In this document: positions 25,401 through 37,400 of the stretch, piece by piece
How positions within the stretch are numbered: position 1 is the first letter of the stretch
How the letters are laid out: every line of letters starts with the position of its first letter
DNA from: Bimastos eiseni
Lineage: Eukaryota; Annelida; Clitellata; Crassiclitellata; Lumbricidae
Reading direction: 5' to 3'
Length of the DNA: 64,000 nucleotides
NCBI GenBank assembly: GCA_959347315.1
Contig: OY365819.1
Coordinates: 22,276,589 to 22,340,588 of the forward strand
Notes under the pieces: generated by a model
Seen by the model: only the letters and a program-made list of their open reading frames with translations
Told to the model about the DNA's origin: nothing
Databases searched by the model: none
Made by a program: the position numbers and the translations under genes

Positions 25401-28400
25401 ATTGTCCCCTATTTATGATCCGTGTCAATCAGCCGGTCCAGGCCAAATCTTCAACTGATTCATGAGTTTCTTATCTGTGGGTCGTAGAGATGGAAGAGGT
25501 AGGCGTCCGCCTCGAGGTGTCGGGTTTCGCTGCTTTACACTCCGTTGATATTTGCATATTCCTTGGTGTCTGTATTGAGGCCTTCTGCTTCAGGCGAAGC
25601 CCATTGATGTCTCCCCTCTCATGTGTCAGGTAGACATTCTCATCCGTAGTCTTCCTACGCTTCTGCTGTCGATCGATGACTTTTATATAGCGCCATCGTC
25701 CAGAGTGACGCGTGTCACATTCCCTCGAACCTTCAGATAAAATGTCATCGGCGTTCTTCCTCCATTGTTCATTCCTTCCGTTCATAGTCCGCTCATCAAA
25801 CAGAGAAAAAAGGAAAACACAGTAATTACTGTACAATATATACAATGCAATCCTAAGGTCTCGGACCCCATTACTAGTGGTCCAATAGGCTACTATTCCT
25901 CGGCTTCTAGGTGCGAGACAGGTGGTCCGCAACAATAATTTTTGGATCCTGGCCTTGATGTCGAAACAGCTGATGTATTTTGCCCTACCTACTTTCTGTA
26001 GAACGTCATTGACGTCGGGCGTCGGATAACAGTCCCCTTCAGAGTAGGCATTTACGTGTCTATAATCGATCACCAGTCTTACCCCCCTTGTCCTTGTTGT
26101 CCCTTCAAGACGCATACGACAGGACTTGCCATAGCGCCTGTTGATTCAGTTATGATCCCCTAATCTAACATCTGTTTGATCTGCTGGGCGACCTCGGCGT
26201 GCAGCAATTCTGGCACGCGGTACGCTCGGAGCCGTTTCGGAGTGAAACCGGGATTTATCTTGATTGTATGCTGTTCTAATGTACATAATCCAGGCTTCTC
26301 AGAAAACACATCTGCATATCTGTGTATTAGCTCTAGGAGTTGACTCCTTTCAGCGTCAGACAAATGAGCAGTTCGCCCTTCTTCAATTAAGGTGCTTGGT
26401 CGAGGTGCGACGCCTTCTGATGGGTCGATCGCCTCAACTGACCCGAATTCACTGTCGTGATCATAAACAATGGAACAGTTGTTTACAATGGCTTGCTGAA
26501 GCCTCTCGTTAAATTTGCGCATTTTGTTGGCATGTAAGTGTCCACGCTTACCTTCCATTTTGACAATGTACGAATATGGGGACTTCACTTGGGTTACTAC
26601 GCCTGGACCCTGCCAGTGATTATACAGCTTGGCGTTCTTGGAGTCCGAAGCTAACACAATCGCCTTGTCTCCCACTGCGTAGCGCCTATCTAGACTTTGT
26701 AAGTTGTAATTCTCTATGTAGCGTTTCTGTTCTAGGGTCGAATAATACTCTGCATACAGAGCAGTCATCTCTAAATTAGACTTCAACTGTTGAAGATATT
26801 CTTCCGAGGATTTTCCAATGCTGAATGGTAATTCTCGCTGCCCGCTCATGACTCCTTCAAGATGCTGAGGGCTCCCCTTGACAATGTTCCATAGACCAAT
26901 GTAAATGGACTGGCGTGAGTTGTCGCTGATGGACGTTCTGTTAGACTCCATAATATGAAGGGCAGCAACTTATGCCAACCACGTGGATCATCTTGGCATA
27001 ATTTGGAAATCAACCCCTTTAAGCTCGCTTTGGCCCTCTCTACCGTTCCACTGGCCTCAGGATGTCTGGGTGTATGGAACCTCGGGGTACATCCTAGACG
27101 TGTTAAGAACTCTTTGAGTTAGCTTACTCGTAAAATTTGCACCACAATCCATGCAAATTACCTGTGGCACAGAGAAGGTCATGAACATTTGCAAAAATGC
27201 ATCGCATACCGAGCGCGCGCTCATAGAGCGTAGCGGATATGCCATCGGCCATCTTGAAAACCAATCGACAATCACTGAGGCATAATTGTATTCAGGCTTA
27301 GAAATCGATGGGTTAATGGGCCTATACAATCGGCATTTACAACAGACCATGGAATTTCGTCATTGCGAGGGATAGTCTGAATTGGAATGCACTGATTGGT
27401 CTTCAGAGGTGCCCTCAACTGACAGATTGGGCAAGACTCACAATAATCACGAATTAGATTGTTCATATTCGAAAACCAGAAGCTGAGGCAAATCCGATCC
27501 TTAGTGGACTTGAAGGCCATATGACCTGAGAATGGCGTATCGTGTGCCATTTTGAGAACGATTTCTACCCGTTTGACTGGAAGTCAGAGTTGCTTTACCT
27601 TGTGGCCAACGATGGTGTCACGATGATACAAAAGTCCATGTTCGACAAAGAAGCCCCCCTTTCCTCGTTGGGGTAAATCAAAGGGTTCCTTCAGTGAAGA
27701 GCACTTCTGTTGTTCTAATGTAAGGGTGTCGGCATCGGCTGTTCTCATGCTTAAGTCCGTAGGCACCTCTTCAACGTCCAAAAGTCTGGCTTTTGTCTTT
27801 CAAAAATAGATTTTTGTTTGTCCAGAGAGAGCGGAGTGGCCGTCCTGATGACCACCTGATTCTCCTCTCTCTCTTCCCCAGCAAAGTACTCTTCCCCGAT
27901 CAGTCAATCAGGAAACTCATCATCTGATTTGGTCGGGGAGTTTGCTTGTCCGTCTGGTTGTCAGTTTGACCGTCCGTCTGTCTGTCTGTCAGGTCACCAT
28001 TGACCACTACTACTGTGTAGTTAATAGCGTCCTTCAACAAATTGCTTATTTGAGGAGTCAAAATTAATTCATCTGGTAAGTCTGGAACAACAGCGAGACA
28101 TACTCTTACACTGGGTGCTATGTTGACCAACCCCTGTGATTCGTCAACATCCGATTTTGACTTAAAACGGATGACGTCACAGACCTGGGAAATTCTCTGT
28201 ACACCTGTAATTTTGATCTGTTTGTATATTGGGGCCTTGAGGGGTTCTACCACGCATTACGCAGACTTTCTCACGCATGCTATCTTTGATCCAGAGTCTT
28301 CAAGCGCGTTTACACTCATTAAATTTTCGATTCGTACCTTGACAGATGGCCTAATGTATAATTCGTCAGCGTCTATGTAGGTGTTTTGACTCTCAACTGT

Positions 28401-31400
28401 AGTGTCCTGTGAGATTTTCTCTGCCCCTTCACTCACTACCTTACTGATGCAAGCGTTACTCTGCAATGGGGCGACGCTTTTACTTCCAGTGTCGCCAGAC
28501 GCAACCATACGTTGATGTGTACTGGCTTCCGGCTGGCGGATTTAATCTGCGGGCAGTCACGTGCCCTGTGGAGTCCCGAAGAGCAAATAAAGCACAGGCC
28601 TTTCTGTTTGGCCTCTTCTGCTGATGACTTAACACCTGACCCCTCTTTTGTACTGGGTGTCTGTCTTCCACGTATGCGTGGCGTTGACACTGGCCTCATG
28701 ACTAGTGCTGCCCTCGCTCGCCGAGTTAGGTCAAGTTGGGCGGGACTCCAGGCGTGGGGTGCTACCGTAACCCTTGGGTGCTTCATAACCCCGGTGGTGG
28801 GCGGCTAGATATGTGTCAATAGACCCCGCCAATTCAGCATGCGACAGCCACTTGCCTTTCTCTTCTGCTAATACGTAGTCTAAACAACTGCTGGGCAACA
28901 GGTCTTTGATCCTATCTGCCACTAGCAAGCTAATTGTCTTTTCAAACGATTCATCTACCTGTCTGCTTCGCAGATAGTACATCGAGGCGCTATGCAGCCT
29001 TGATGCCCACGAGGAGTTTGTTTCATCGTTAGATTTCTTCATGTCTAAGAATTTAGCTCTCAATTGAACGGGACTTAGTCGATATTCACGTAGAATGCAT
29101 TCTTTTAAACATGCATAGTCAGAGAGGTCTTCTTCAGAGAAAAACGAGACCAAGGCCTTCGCCTTCTCGCTTAGATTAGCCAGTAAGATCTTAGGCTGTA
29201 GGTCGGGTTCAGTGGCACAAGAGTTGAATAGGCATTCAGTAGTATCAAATAAACAGGGCAGATCAGCTAATTCTGCGGGAAACCTGGGTAGCATTCCTTT
29301 TAGAGAATCATTGCAAGTTTTACTCACGCCATGAGTGACTTCTGTGATGCTCCTGCTTCCCTATCCTCTAACTCTCCTTCTCCTTCCCTTCTCCACTGCA
29401 TACACTCCTCCTGCGCCCTCCTCCGCTCTCTTCTGTATTCACGTTCCTCTTCATAGTCTTTGTCTTCCCTTTGTTATCTTCTGATCCTCTCTTCTTCCTC
29501 TCTCCTTTTCTTTTCTATCCGTTCCTCCTCATATCTTCTCTCCTTCTTTTCCTCTTTCCTTTTCTTTTCCTCTCTTTCCTCCTCCTCCCTCCTTTTCTTC
29601 TCCTTTTCTCTCCTCCTCTCCTCTCGCTCTTCTTCATATTCTCTCTTCTCCCGTTCCAATCTCCGTCTCTCCGGCGCACGTATTGCTATTATGTCGCTCA
29701 GCTCCACCTGGCTGAAAGAACCTTCACTCTCGCTAGTCTCTTCGATCGTCTCTGGGCCCTCCGACCATGCTCGAATAAGCTGGTCCCGGTCCACCACTGC
29801 GATCACAGCTGCCTCGTGAGCTGCCTTAGTCAAGCAGGTCACCAGCTGCTCGCTTGTCATTTTCCGAGCGCTTGCTCATCTTTGGGGGCCTTGTCTGTCC
29901 ATTTTTACCAGACGTCTCCTCCACTAATACACAATGGCACAAATATATAAACAATCTCACACCTAGCAAGTACCATTTACTCTTCCGCCTTACTCGACGA
30001 AGAAAAAGCTACAGGCAGGTGCTATAGGTGACGTGTCGACTCTTTCGGCTGTCCTCTGCTTCTTCTGTGTTGAAGTCTCGTCGTTGATGGCCGTTGTAGC
30101 TCCCGTGTAGATGTCGCTGCTGTGTTGATGTTTCTCCCAGGCGTCAAAAGTGCTTCTTCGTCGTCTGCTGGTGATTCTATCGACTGCGCCAATGTCGCGA
30201 GTTTCACTCTCACCAAGTCCTTCTTCTTGATGACAAGAGTATTTGCTGGTTCTTTCCTTTATCACCAAGCTCAGCAAAACGACACACTTGAGGGTTTTTA
30301 ATATGTATATTTAATGAAATATACATATATACCACTCATCCTATCTACACTTACTGGAGTTATTAGTGTCTTTTTAGAAATGTTTCCCTGGTTTACGTTG
30401 GAGACGGGATTCCCAACTACGTTGATTACCCTTATCGTCAGAACGACCTAGCGTCTCCCCCAGTTCCGAAACAAGTCCCCATTTCCAGTGTGTCCACATT
30501 ACACGATGTATAACTCAAAGGCCATGTGAATCCGTTCAATTAGTGAAACGTTAGGGCTTGACGGACAAACATGTGACTAAGGTAATTGTTGATTATCTGG
30601 TTATCATTTAGAAGCCCATTGACAGCCATGTCTTGTTGACTCGTTTTCATTACAATTTCTAGTTTGAGTGCTTTCAGTAGCTATCTACAAACTGCAAATA
30701 TACACAGTTAAACAGACATGAACAATAATCATACATTAGCTTAATATTTATCGTGGCGTGGTACCAGGGCCGTAAAGAGCTATAATTGCGCCCTGTACCT
30801 AGCTAATTGCGCCCTGTGTGTAGCATCAATTTGGTGCCCCCACATTTTTAAAATAGTGCATTTTATGGATTAATAAGTTATTCCATCCTGAAATTTGCGC
30901 CCTTTCCACATTTGCGCCCTGGGGCTAGGCCCCGCTGCCCCCCCCTCGGTACGCCCCTGTGTGGTACTTGGTATGAATCCAAAATCCCATGTACTTTATT
31001 ATACAAATATACGTGCATAATTACATAAGAGAGATTATTTTGAATAAATGAAAGATTGAATTGTTGTGAACAGAGGAAGAGGCTCTTCTGAAGGAGGACA
31101 TGGCAGATGATGAGTGTTCGTGGCTGCCATATCAGATCGCAAGAGCTGAATATGTTCCCACACAGGAGCGACTTGAAATGGAGCGAAGACGCTTCTTTGT
31201 TCCCTCCATGTTTGAAGGTATCTTGAGAAGCTAACTCTATTCATTTCATATGCCATATGTTTTTAAAAAATTATTATTATTAATTATTATTATTATTAGG
31301 GACCGACCTGGTAGACAATTTCCACCGGGTACTGAATCCGAGTATTTCTATGTACTATTTGCTGGATCTGGGTACAAACCTAGTAGTAGGGGTCGCTACT

Positions 31401-34400
31401 AGAGAGGCCACTATGGCAAGTGCCATTGCCTAGTCAATCATCATCATGTAAGCCTATAGCAAAGCTTAAAATTAGGAATTTTCTTATAATGAGATTTAAT
31501 TAAATAATGTTGTACCTTTAGTAAATTAATAATAATAATATGAATAAAATTTTGGCCTTTTAATACTGCATGCATAAAGCTAGAAACTATATGATTAGGT
31601 ACCATATAACAATTATTTATCGAATTTCCAATTTCTTAATTACAGTTTTAATTTTTTTAAACCATCTAATGTGCGAGGTGGTTTTCGGTCAGTCAATAAT
31701 TATTATTATTATTCAATGGTAGAGAAACCTGTAGCCAGTGACTGTCAGGCATTTATAATCGAAGACCTTCACCCAAGTGAGAATCACACCCTGGCAAGTA
31801 GGGAAGGTTAAGGCCTTGACAACATCGTGAACTTAATGATAACACGATTTCTCCCATACTGCTGAGAGGCTCTCAGCAGTATGGGAGAAATCGTGTTTGG
31901 CAAATGATGCTCAACTGTGGTATAGCCAGGGATCAGATTGGGACGATGATTTCAGACAGGTTTTAAGGTCCTCTGAAGAAGATTGTAGGGCTCCAAGCAA
32001 TGTCGCTGTGCCTGGATGGTTGAATTGGAACTGATTGAGAGACTCATGAATGTTGCTGGGGAGGAGGAGGAGGAGGGAGTAAATTGTAGCCCTATGGCTT
32101 GATGGTCCTTCTCAGTGGTTGTCACATATGCAGCCACGTTGAATGTCTTTCCTCTAAAAGAAAGATCATTCAATTATCCCAGAATGAGTTGATGAGTGAG
32201 GCCTTTAACAGGGAGGCAGAACAGATCAACAGTGGACCGAGCGGGTCTCCCTGTATACATGTATACTTGTTGAGGACCGGCCTGGGATTGCAATGTGTAT
32301 AACACAAGTAAACCCTCAATCAATTGTTTTTTTGTGAAATTCACTGGTTATTTAAAATTGCCATGGACAACTGAAGTTTTTGTTTAGTCTGTTGTGAATT
32401 TAGAAATGAAGATGCCCACAACATCTACTCAGGAACTGATATATATTGTTCTGTTGTTAGCACCATTGTCTCAAAGGATCTTCACAGAATCATCTCCAAG
32501 ACGTCTGGAAGATGAGGGATTCTACGTTGGTGTTCGCCCTTTTGTTCCAAATCGCAATCTCAGTCGAATGGAAAATCGCTTGTTGAGGGAAATCCATGGA
32601 GATGGAGGAGGAGGAGGAGGAGAGGAAGTGAAGGATGAAGAAGCTGGACATCCAGATGATGACCAGAATGATGACCACAACGTATGTGTTGAACACGGAC
32701 TGCATCTCTTTCACATTATTTCAGATTTGTAAATTTAAAAGGCATTTTTGGTAAAGCAAATAAGTTACCATCATGTACGATTGACTGCTGTGTGTTATTG
32801 CTAAGGTTGTCTAACCTCTTTGTACAGATTTTTGGGGCATAACTTCAATGGATCTTCTTAGCAATCGAGATATTATGTATGCATTGTATAGAGTATGTAA
32901 CTGATGAAGGGATGAATTTTCAACAGATGGTTGATGATGGAAAGAACCATTGGACTCTGTCTATTCGACTAGTCTATGACTGGTGGTGGTAGTTGCAGTT
33001 TAATTATGCTGTGTGATAACAAAGCTTTTTAGCGTCGCCCTCCTCTTTTGTACAGGCTTGGGATTGGCACTACTGAACTGCAAGCAGTGGTGGAGTTGAG
33101 TCTACACCCCCGGACATTACCCCTAGGACATTACCCGCCGGATATTACCCCTGGACGTCACAATATTTCCATAGTGCAAATATACATACATGTATACATA
33201 CATACGTAAATGCATACATATATGTATACATGCATATATACATACCTGTATGTATACCTATATGCATACATGCAGCATTGCATACATCATTATATGCATA
33301 TATACATATAAACAAACATGCATGTATACATATATACATGTATACATATATACATGCATACATACATGTATGCATACATACAAGCAGGCATACATACATG
33401 TATACATACATATGTAGATGCATACATACATGTATACATATATGTATACATGTATACATATATGTATACATGCATATACACATGCATGTATACATGTATG
33501 TATACATACATGCATTCATACATATGTATGTGCATACATACATGTATATATATACATGTATGTATACAAACATGCATTCATACATATGTATGTGCATACA
33601 TACATGTATATATATACATGTATGTATACATACATGCATACATGTATACATGTGTACATGCATACATGTATACATACATGTATACATCCATAAATGCAGG
33701 ACTACATACGTGTATACAAACATACATACATACATACATGCATACATATATGCATACATACATGTATTCATGTATATACTATACATGCATGTATATATGT
33801 ATGTATACATACATGCATACATACATATGTATATGCATACATGCATGTATATATATATACATACATACATACCTGTATGTATACCTATATGCATACATGC
33901 AGCATTGCATACATCATTATATACATACATGCATACATATATACATGTATACATACATACATGCACACATACATACATGCACACATACATACTCTAAGTA
34001 GGTATTGGAATGGGGGTAATGTCCGGTAGGTAATGTCCTAGGGGGGTAATGTCCCGAGGGGTGACGTCCTAGACCCCAGAATAACTTACCAAAGAAAGAA
34101 AAGGAGATTGAACTTCCCATGGTATGAGTTTGGACGAAGACATGTTCTATGAGATCAAAGCCAGAGATGAAATCTTTGAATATTTATGAAGTATAGTTCA
34201 TGTGTATGTATGTATATACATATGCACGCATGCACACACACACATGCATATAAATATGCATGCATGCATGCATGTATGTATGTATGTATATATGTATGTG
34301 TATGATTATGACATAACACCAGTCAGTCGATGGATTAACATCTGTTAGATTTTAAAGTATTAAGAAGTAACACGAGCTGTTTAGCTCGAGCCGTTAGAAT

Positions 34401-37400
34401 GCGGTTATTATGCCGTTCGTTTTCTCTCGATATCTAGACCTGGAATATCTATTTATTTTCTGGCTTTTTGCTCGGAATTTTGCAGGATTGTAGATTAAAA
34501 CGTTTGAATTGTAAAACTGGAGAGCAAAATTAATAAATTTATAATCCCCAACGGTATATCAGTTAACATCATGAGACGTCACAATGTGCGTTGCTTAGCA
34601 ACGAATGAAGACGCCGACTCATTTGTCGTTTAAACGTGAAGTTGTTTGCATCCAATATTCAAGATTATTTCTCTTGCTCCTGGGCACGACGTAAAACTGC
34701 AGCCGGTTGACAAGCAGTCGGAATTGGAGACATTATGCAACGAGCTGGAGGAAAACGAAAGGAAAGGTAACACCAGATCTGTATTCCAAATGGTGAAGAA
34801 GCTCACTGGCTTGTTCAAGCCTCGAACCACAGCCATCAATGACAACAACAACAAGAAACTTGTTGAACCGGAAAAGTAAATCAAAGATGGAAAGAATATT
34901 GCAAAGAACTCTACAACAATGAAAAAGAGGAAGAAGACATAAAATTCGAAATACAAGAAAAGGAACCACCGCCACTAAAAGAAGAGATAAAACGAGCCAT
35001 ATTGAAAGCAGCTATGCGGAAGTTACCACGCCCAGATGGCGTAGCCACTGAGCTGTTTAGATTTGGTGGAGAAATGAATCTGACAAAACTACGCGAGATA
35101 TGTGTGGACGTATGGGACACCGGGGATTGGCCAGAAGAATGGTCACAGTCAATTTTTATTCCACTGCCGAAGAAGGGAAATCTACTTCACTGAACAATTG
35201 CGCTAGTCTCACATGCCAGTAAGATTTTGTTACGAGTGATACTGGAACGCATCCAGACCAAGCTGGAAACAGAGATCGCTGAAGAACAGGCTGGCTTTAG
35301 GCCAAGAAGAGGCATGCGAGATCAAATTGTGAACTTAAGAATCATCCTGGAGAAAGCAAGAGAAAGGAAACATCCACTGTACCTCTGCTTCATTGACTTT
35401 ACAAAAGTTTTTGACACGATTCAATATGATCAACTATGGATAACCATGATGGAGATGGGTTTACCACCCCACCTCATTCAGCTATTGCGAAATCTCTACA
35501 AACAACAACGAGCTACTGTCAAGACAGACGGAATTATGTCGACATGGTTTAGTATCAAGAAAGGAGTCTGACAAGGATGTAATTTGTCACCAAGCCTGTT
35601 TAGCATTCTGGCAGAGCAGGTAATACGAAAAGCACTACTAGGCTACAACAAAGGATTCAGGATTTGAGGGAAGACTATAAATAACCTTAGATATGCTGAT
35701 GACATCGTGCTACTGGCCACTTCACCAGAGGATTTACAGGAGTTGGTGCAACGTGTTGAGATATCAGCAAAAGAATAAAGTATGCTGATTAACCTAGCAA
35801 AGACAAAAGTAATGACAAATGACTATGACGCACTTTTGATCAAAGTGGACGGATACAAACTGGAACAAGTGGACTCATTTACATTCTTGGGGAACAGAGT
35901 AACGAAGGACGGGGACTGCGCGAGTGAGGTAAAATCAAGATTAGCTATGGGAATGTCAGTAATGTTTAAGTTGGTAAGCATCTGGAAGAATAAATCAGTC
36001 AGTACAAAAACCAAACTGCGACTCATGAAGGCCTTGGCTTGGCCAGTAGCAACGTATGGTTGTGAAGCGTGGACAATAAAGAAAGAAGAAGAGAAACGTG
36101 TACAAGCATTTAAGAACAAGTGCATGAGGAAACTGCTGAGAATTCCATGGACAGCAATGGTGACAACCGAACAAGTGTATCAAATGGCGAAAGTTGACAG
36201 CAAACTGTTGGGTCAAATCAAATCCAGAAAACTGCAGTACTTCGGGCACATCTTGAGACAGCCTAAAGACAGTATTGAGAACAGTGTGATGTTGGGTATA
36301 GTGGAAGGAAGCCGAAGTCGTGGAAGACCCAGAATCTGCTGGTTTGACAATGTCATGGCGTGGACTGGTTTAAGAGGCACGAGTTTAATGAACATCGTGC
36401 GAGACAGAAGGCATTGGACATCACTTTCCCATTCATGTAGTCAACCGTCGCAAAGCGACGATGACGATGTGACATGACATGTATATATGTATATATGTAT
36501 GTATATAATGTATAAACGTATGTTGTTTATATATGTATATATGTATGTATATATTTATGTATATATATATATATACATAAATATATACTTACATATGTAC
36601 ATACATACATGCATACACACATATGTATTTATTGTGACACTTAAATAGTACCTCACAGAAGTGCTGCCTTGATATCTAGACAAGTGTATTTTAAGACTGC
36701 AAACATACTTGATGCACGTGCATATCTCCGTGACTAGCAGAGCGCAATGGCTTTGATGAATACAGTGCCAACAAGTGTTGCACGTTCCGGCAAGAAGAGC
36801 TGTGTGCTGTGCTTATGTGGAAGTTGATTTTTGTCAGGGATGTGGTCTCGAGACCACGGTCTTGGTCGCGAGACGGTTTCGAAACCGGAAAACTGCGGTC
36901 TTGGTCTTGGTTTTGGTCTCGAATGCATCGTTCTTGATCTTGGTCTCAGACCATCGATCGGTCTTGGTCTTGGTCTCAAATGCGTCCGTCTTGGTTTTTA
37001 AGGAACGGTCTTGGGATTAGTCTCAGTCTCAGGTTAGCGTTCTTGGTCATATGCCGTATCAGAGAATTTCTTTTATATTTGTCGGTTATTTTCGAATATT
37101 AGAGACGCCGGATGTTTAAGCCCTACGCGCTTGTTATTGATTATTGATGTACTGACCATCTATATATGTGATCATTTTTCACGAAACCAGTCGGAAGTCG
37201 CATTTTAATAAATGTCTTATCTTGCTTGGTCTTTTAGTGGGAAAATCCATTTTTCATTACTTTTGACATTTTTGCACTAATGATTAAACAAATCATTAAT
37301 AAACATATATTGTTAATTGCTTTTGCTATAAAATAATGCTAAATATTTTTTAAAGAATATTTATTGGAATCCAGGCAAATTTCAAATTAGAAGTTTTTCA

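Larger units (their letters stand above)
24828..30487 (-). mobile_element. Gmr1-like Ty3/gypsy LTR retrotransposon, decayed, in intron 9
   Basis: Direct terminal repeats (24828 rightward; 30193-30487) start tgtcgcg and share ~290 bases. The right copy, the element's 5' LTR, stops at ccccatttcc, while the left continues to ~25400, so the right is truncated. Next to it the minus strand reads tggcgcagtcgatag, a primer-binding-site-like sequence. Minus-strand order is gag, zinc knuckle, protease, integrase (H2C2, D-D-E, GPY module), then reverse transcriptase. The RT is cut off after FDIKA and no RNase H is seen. Several stops and frameshifts. Confidence 0.85.

Noticed and set aside
31841..31897. 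microRNA hairpin
   Set aside because: One-base loop and perfect pairing; a microRNA precursor needs a loop and usually mismatches.
33145..34029. Long open frames on both strands (up to 281 codons)
   Set aside because: Translations of the TACATGTA array; no codon structure, open in several frames at once.
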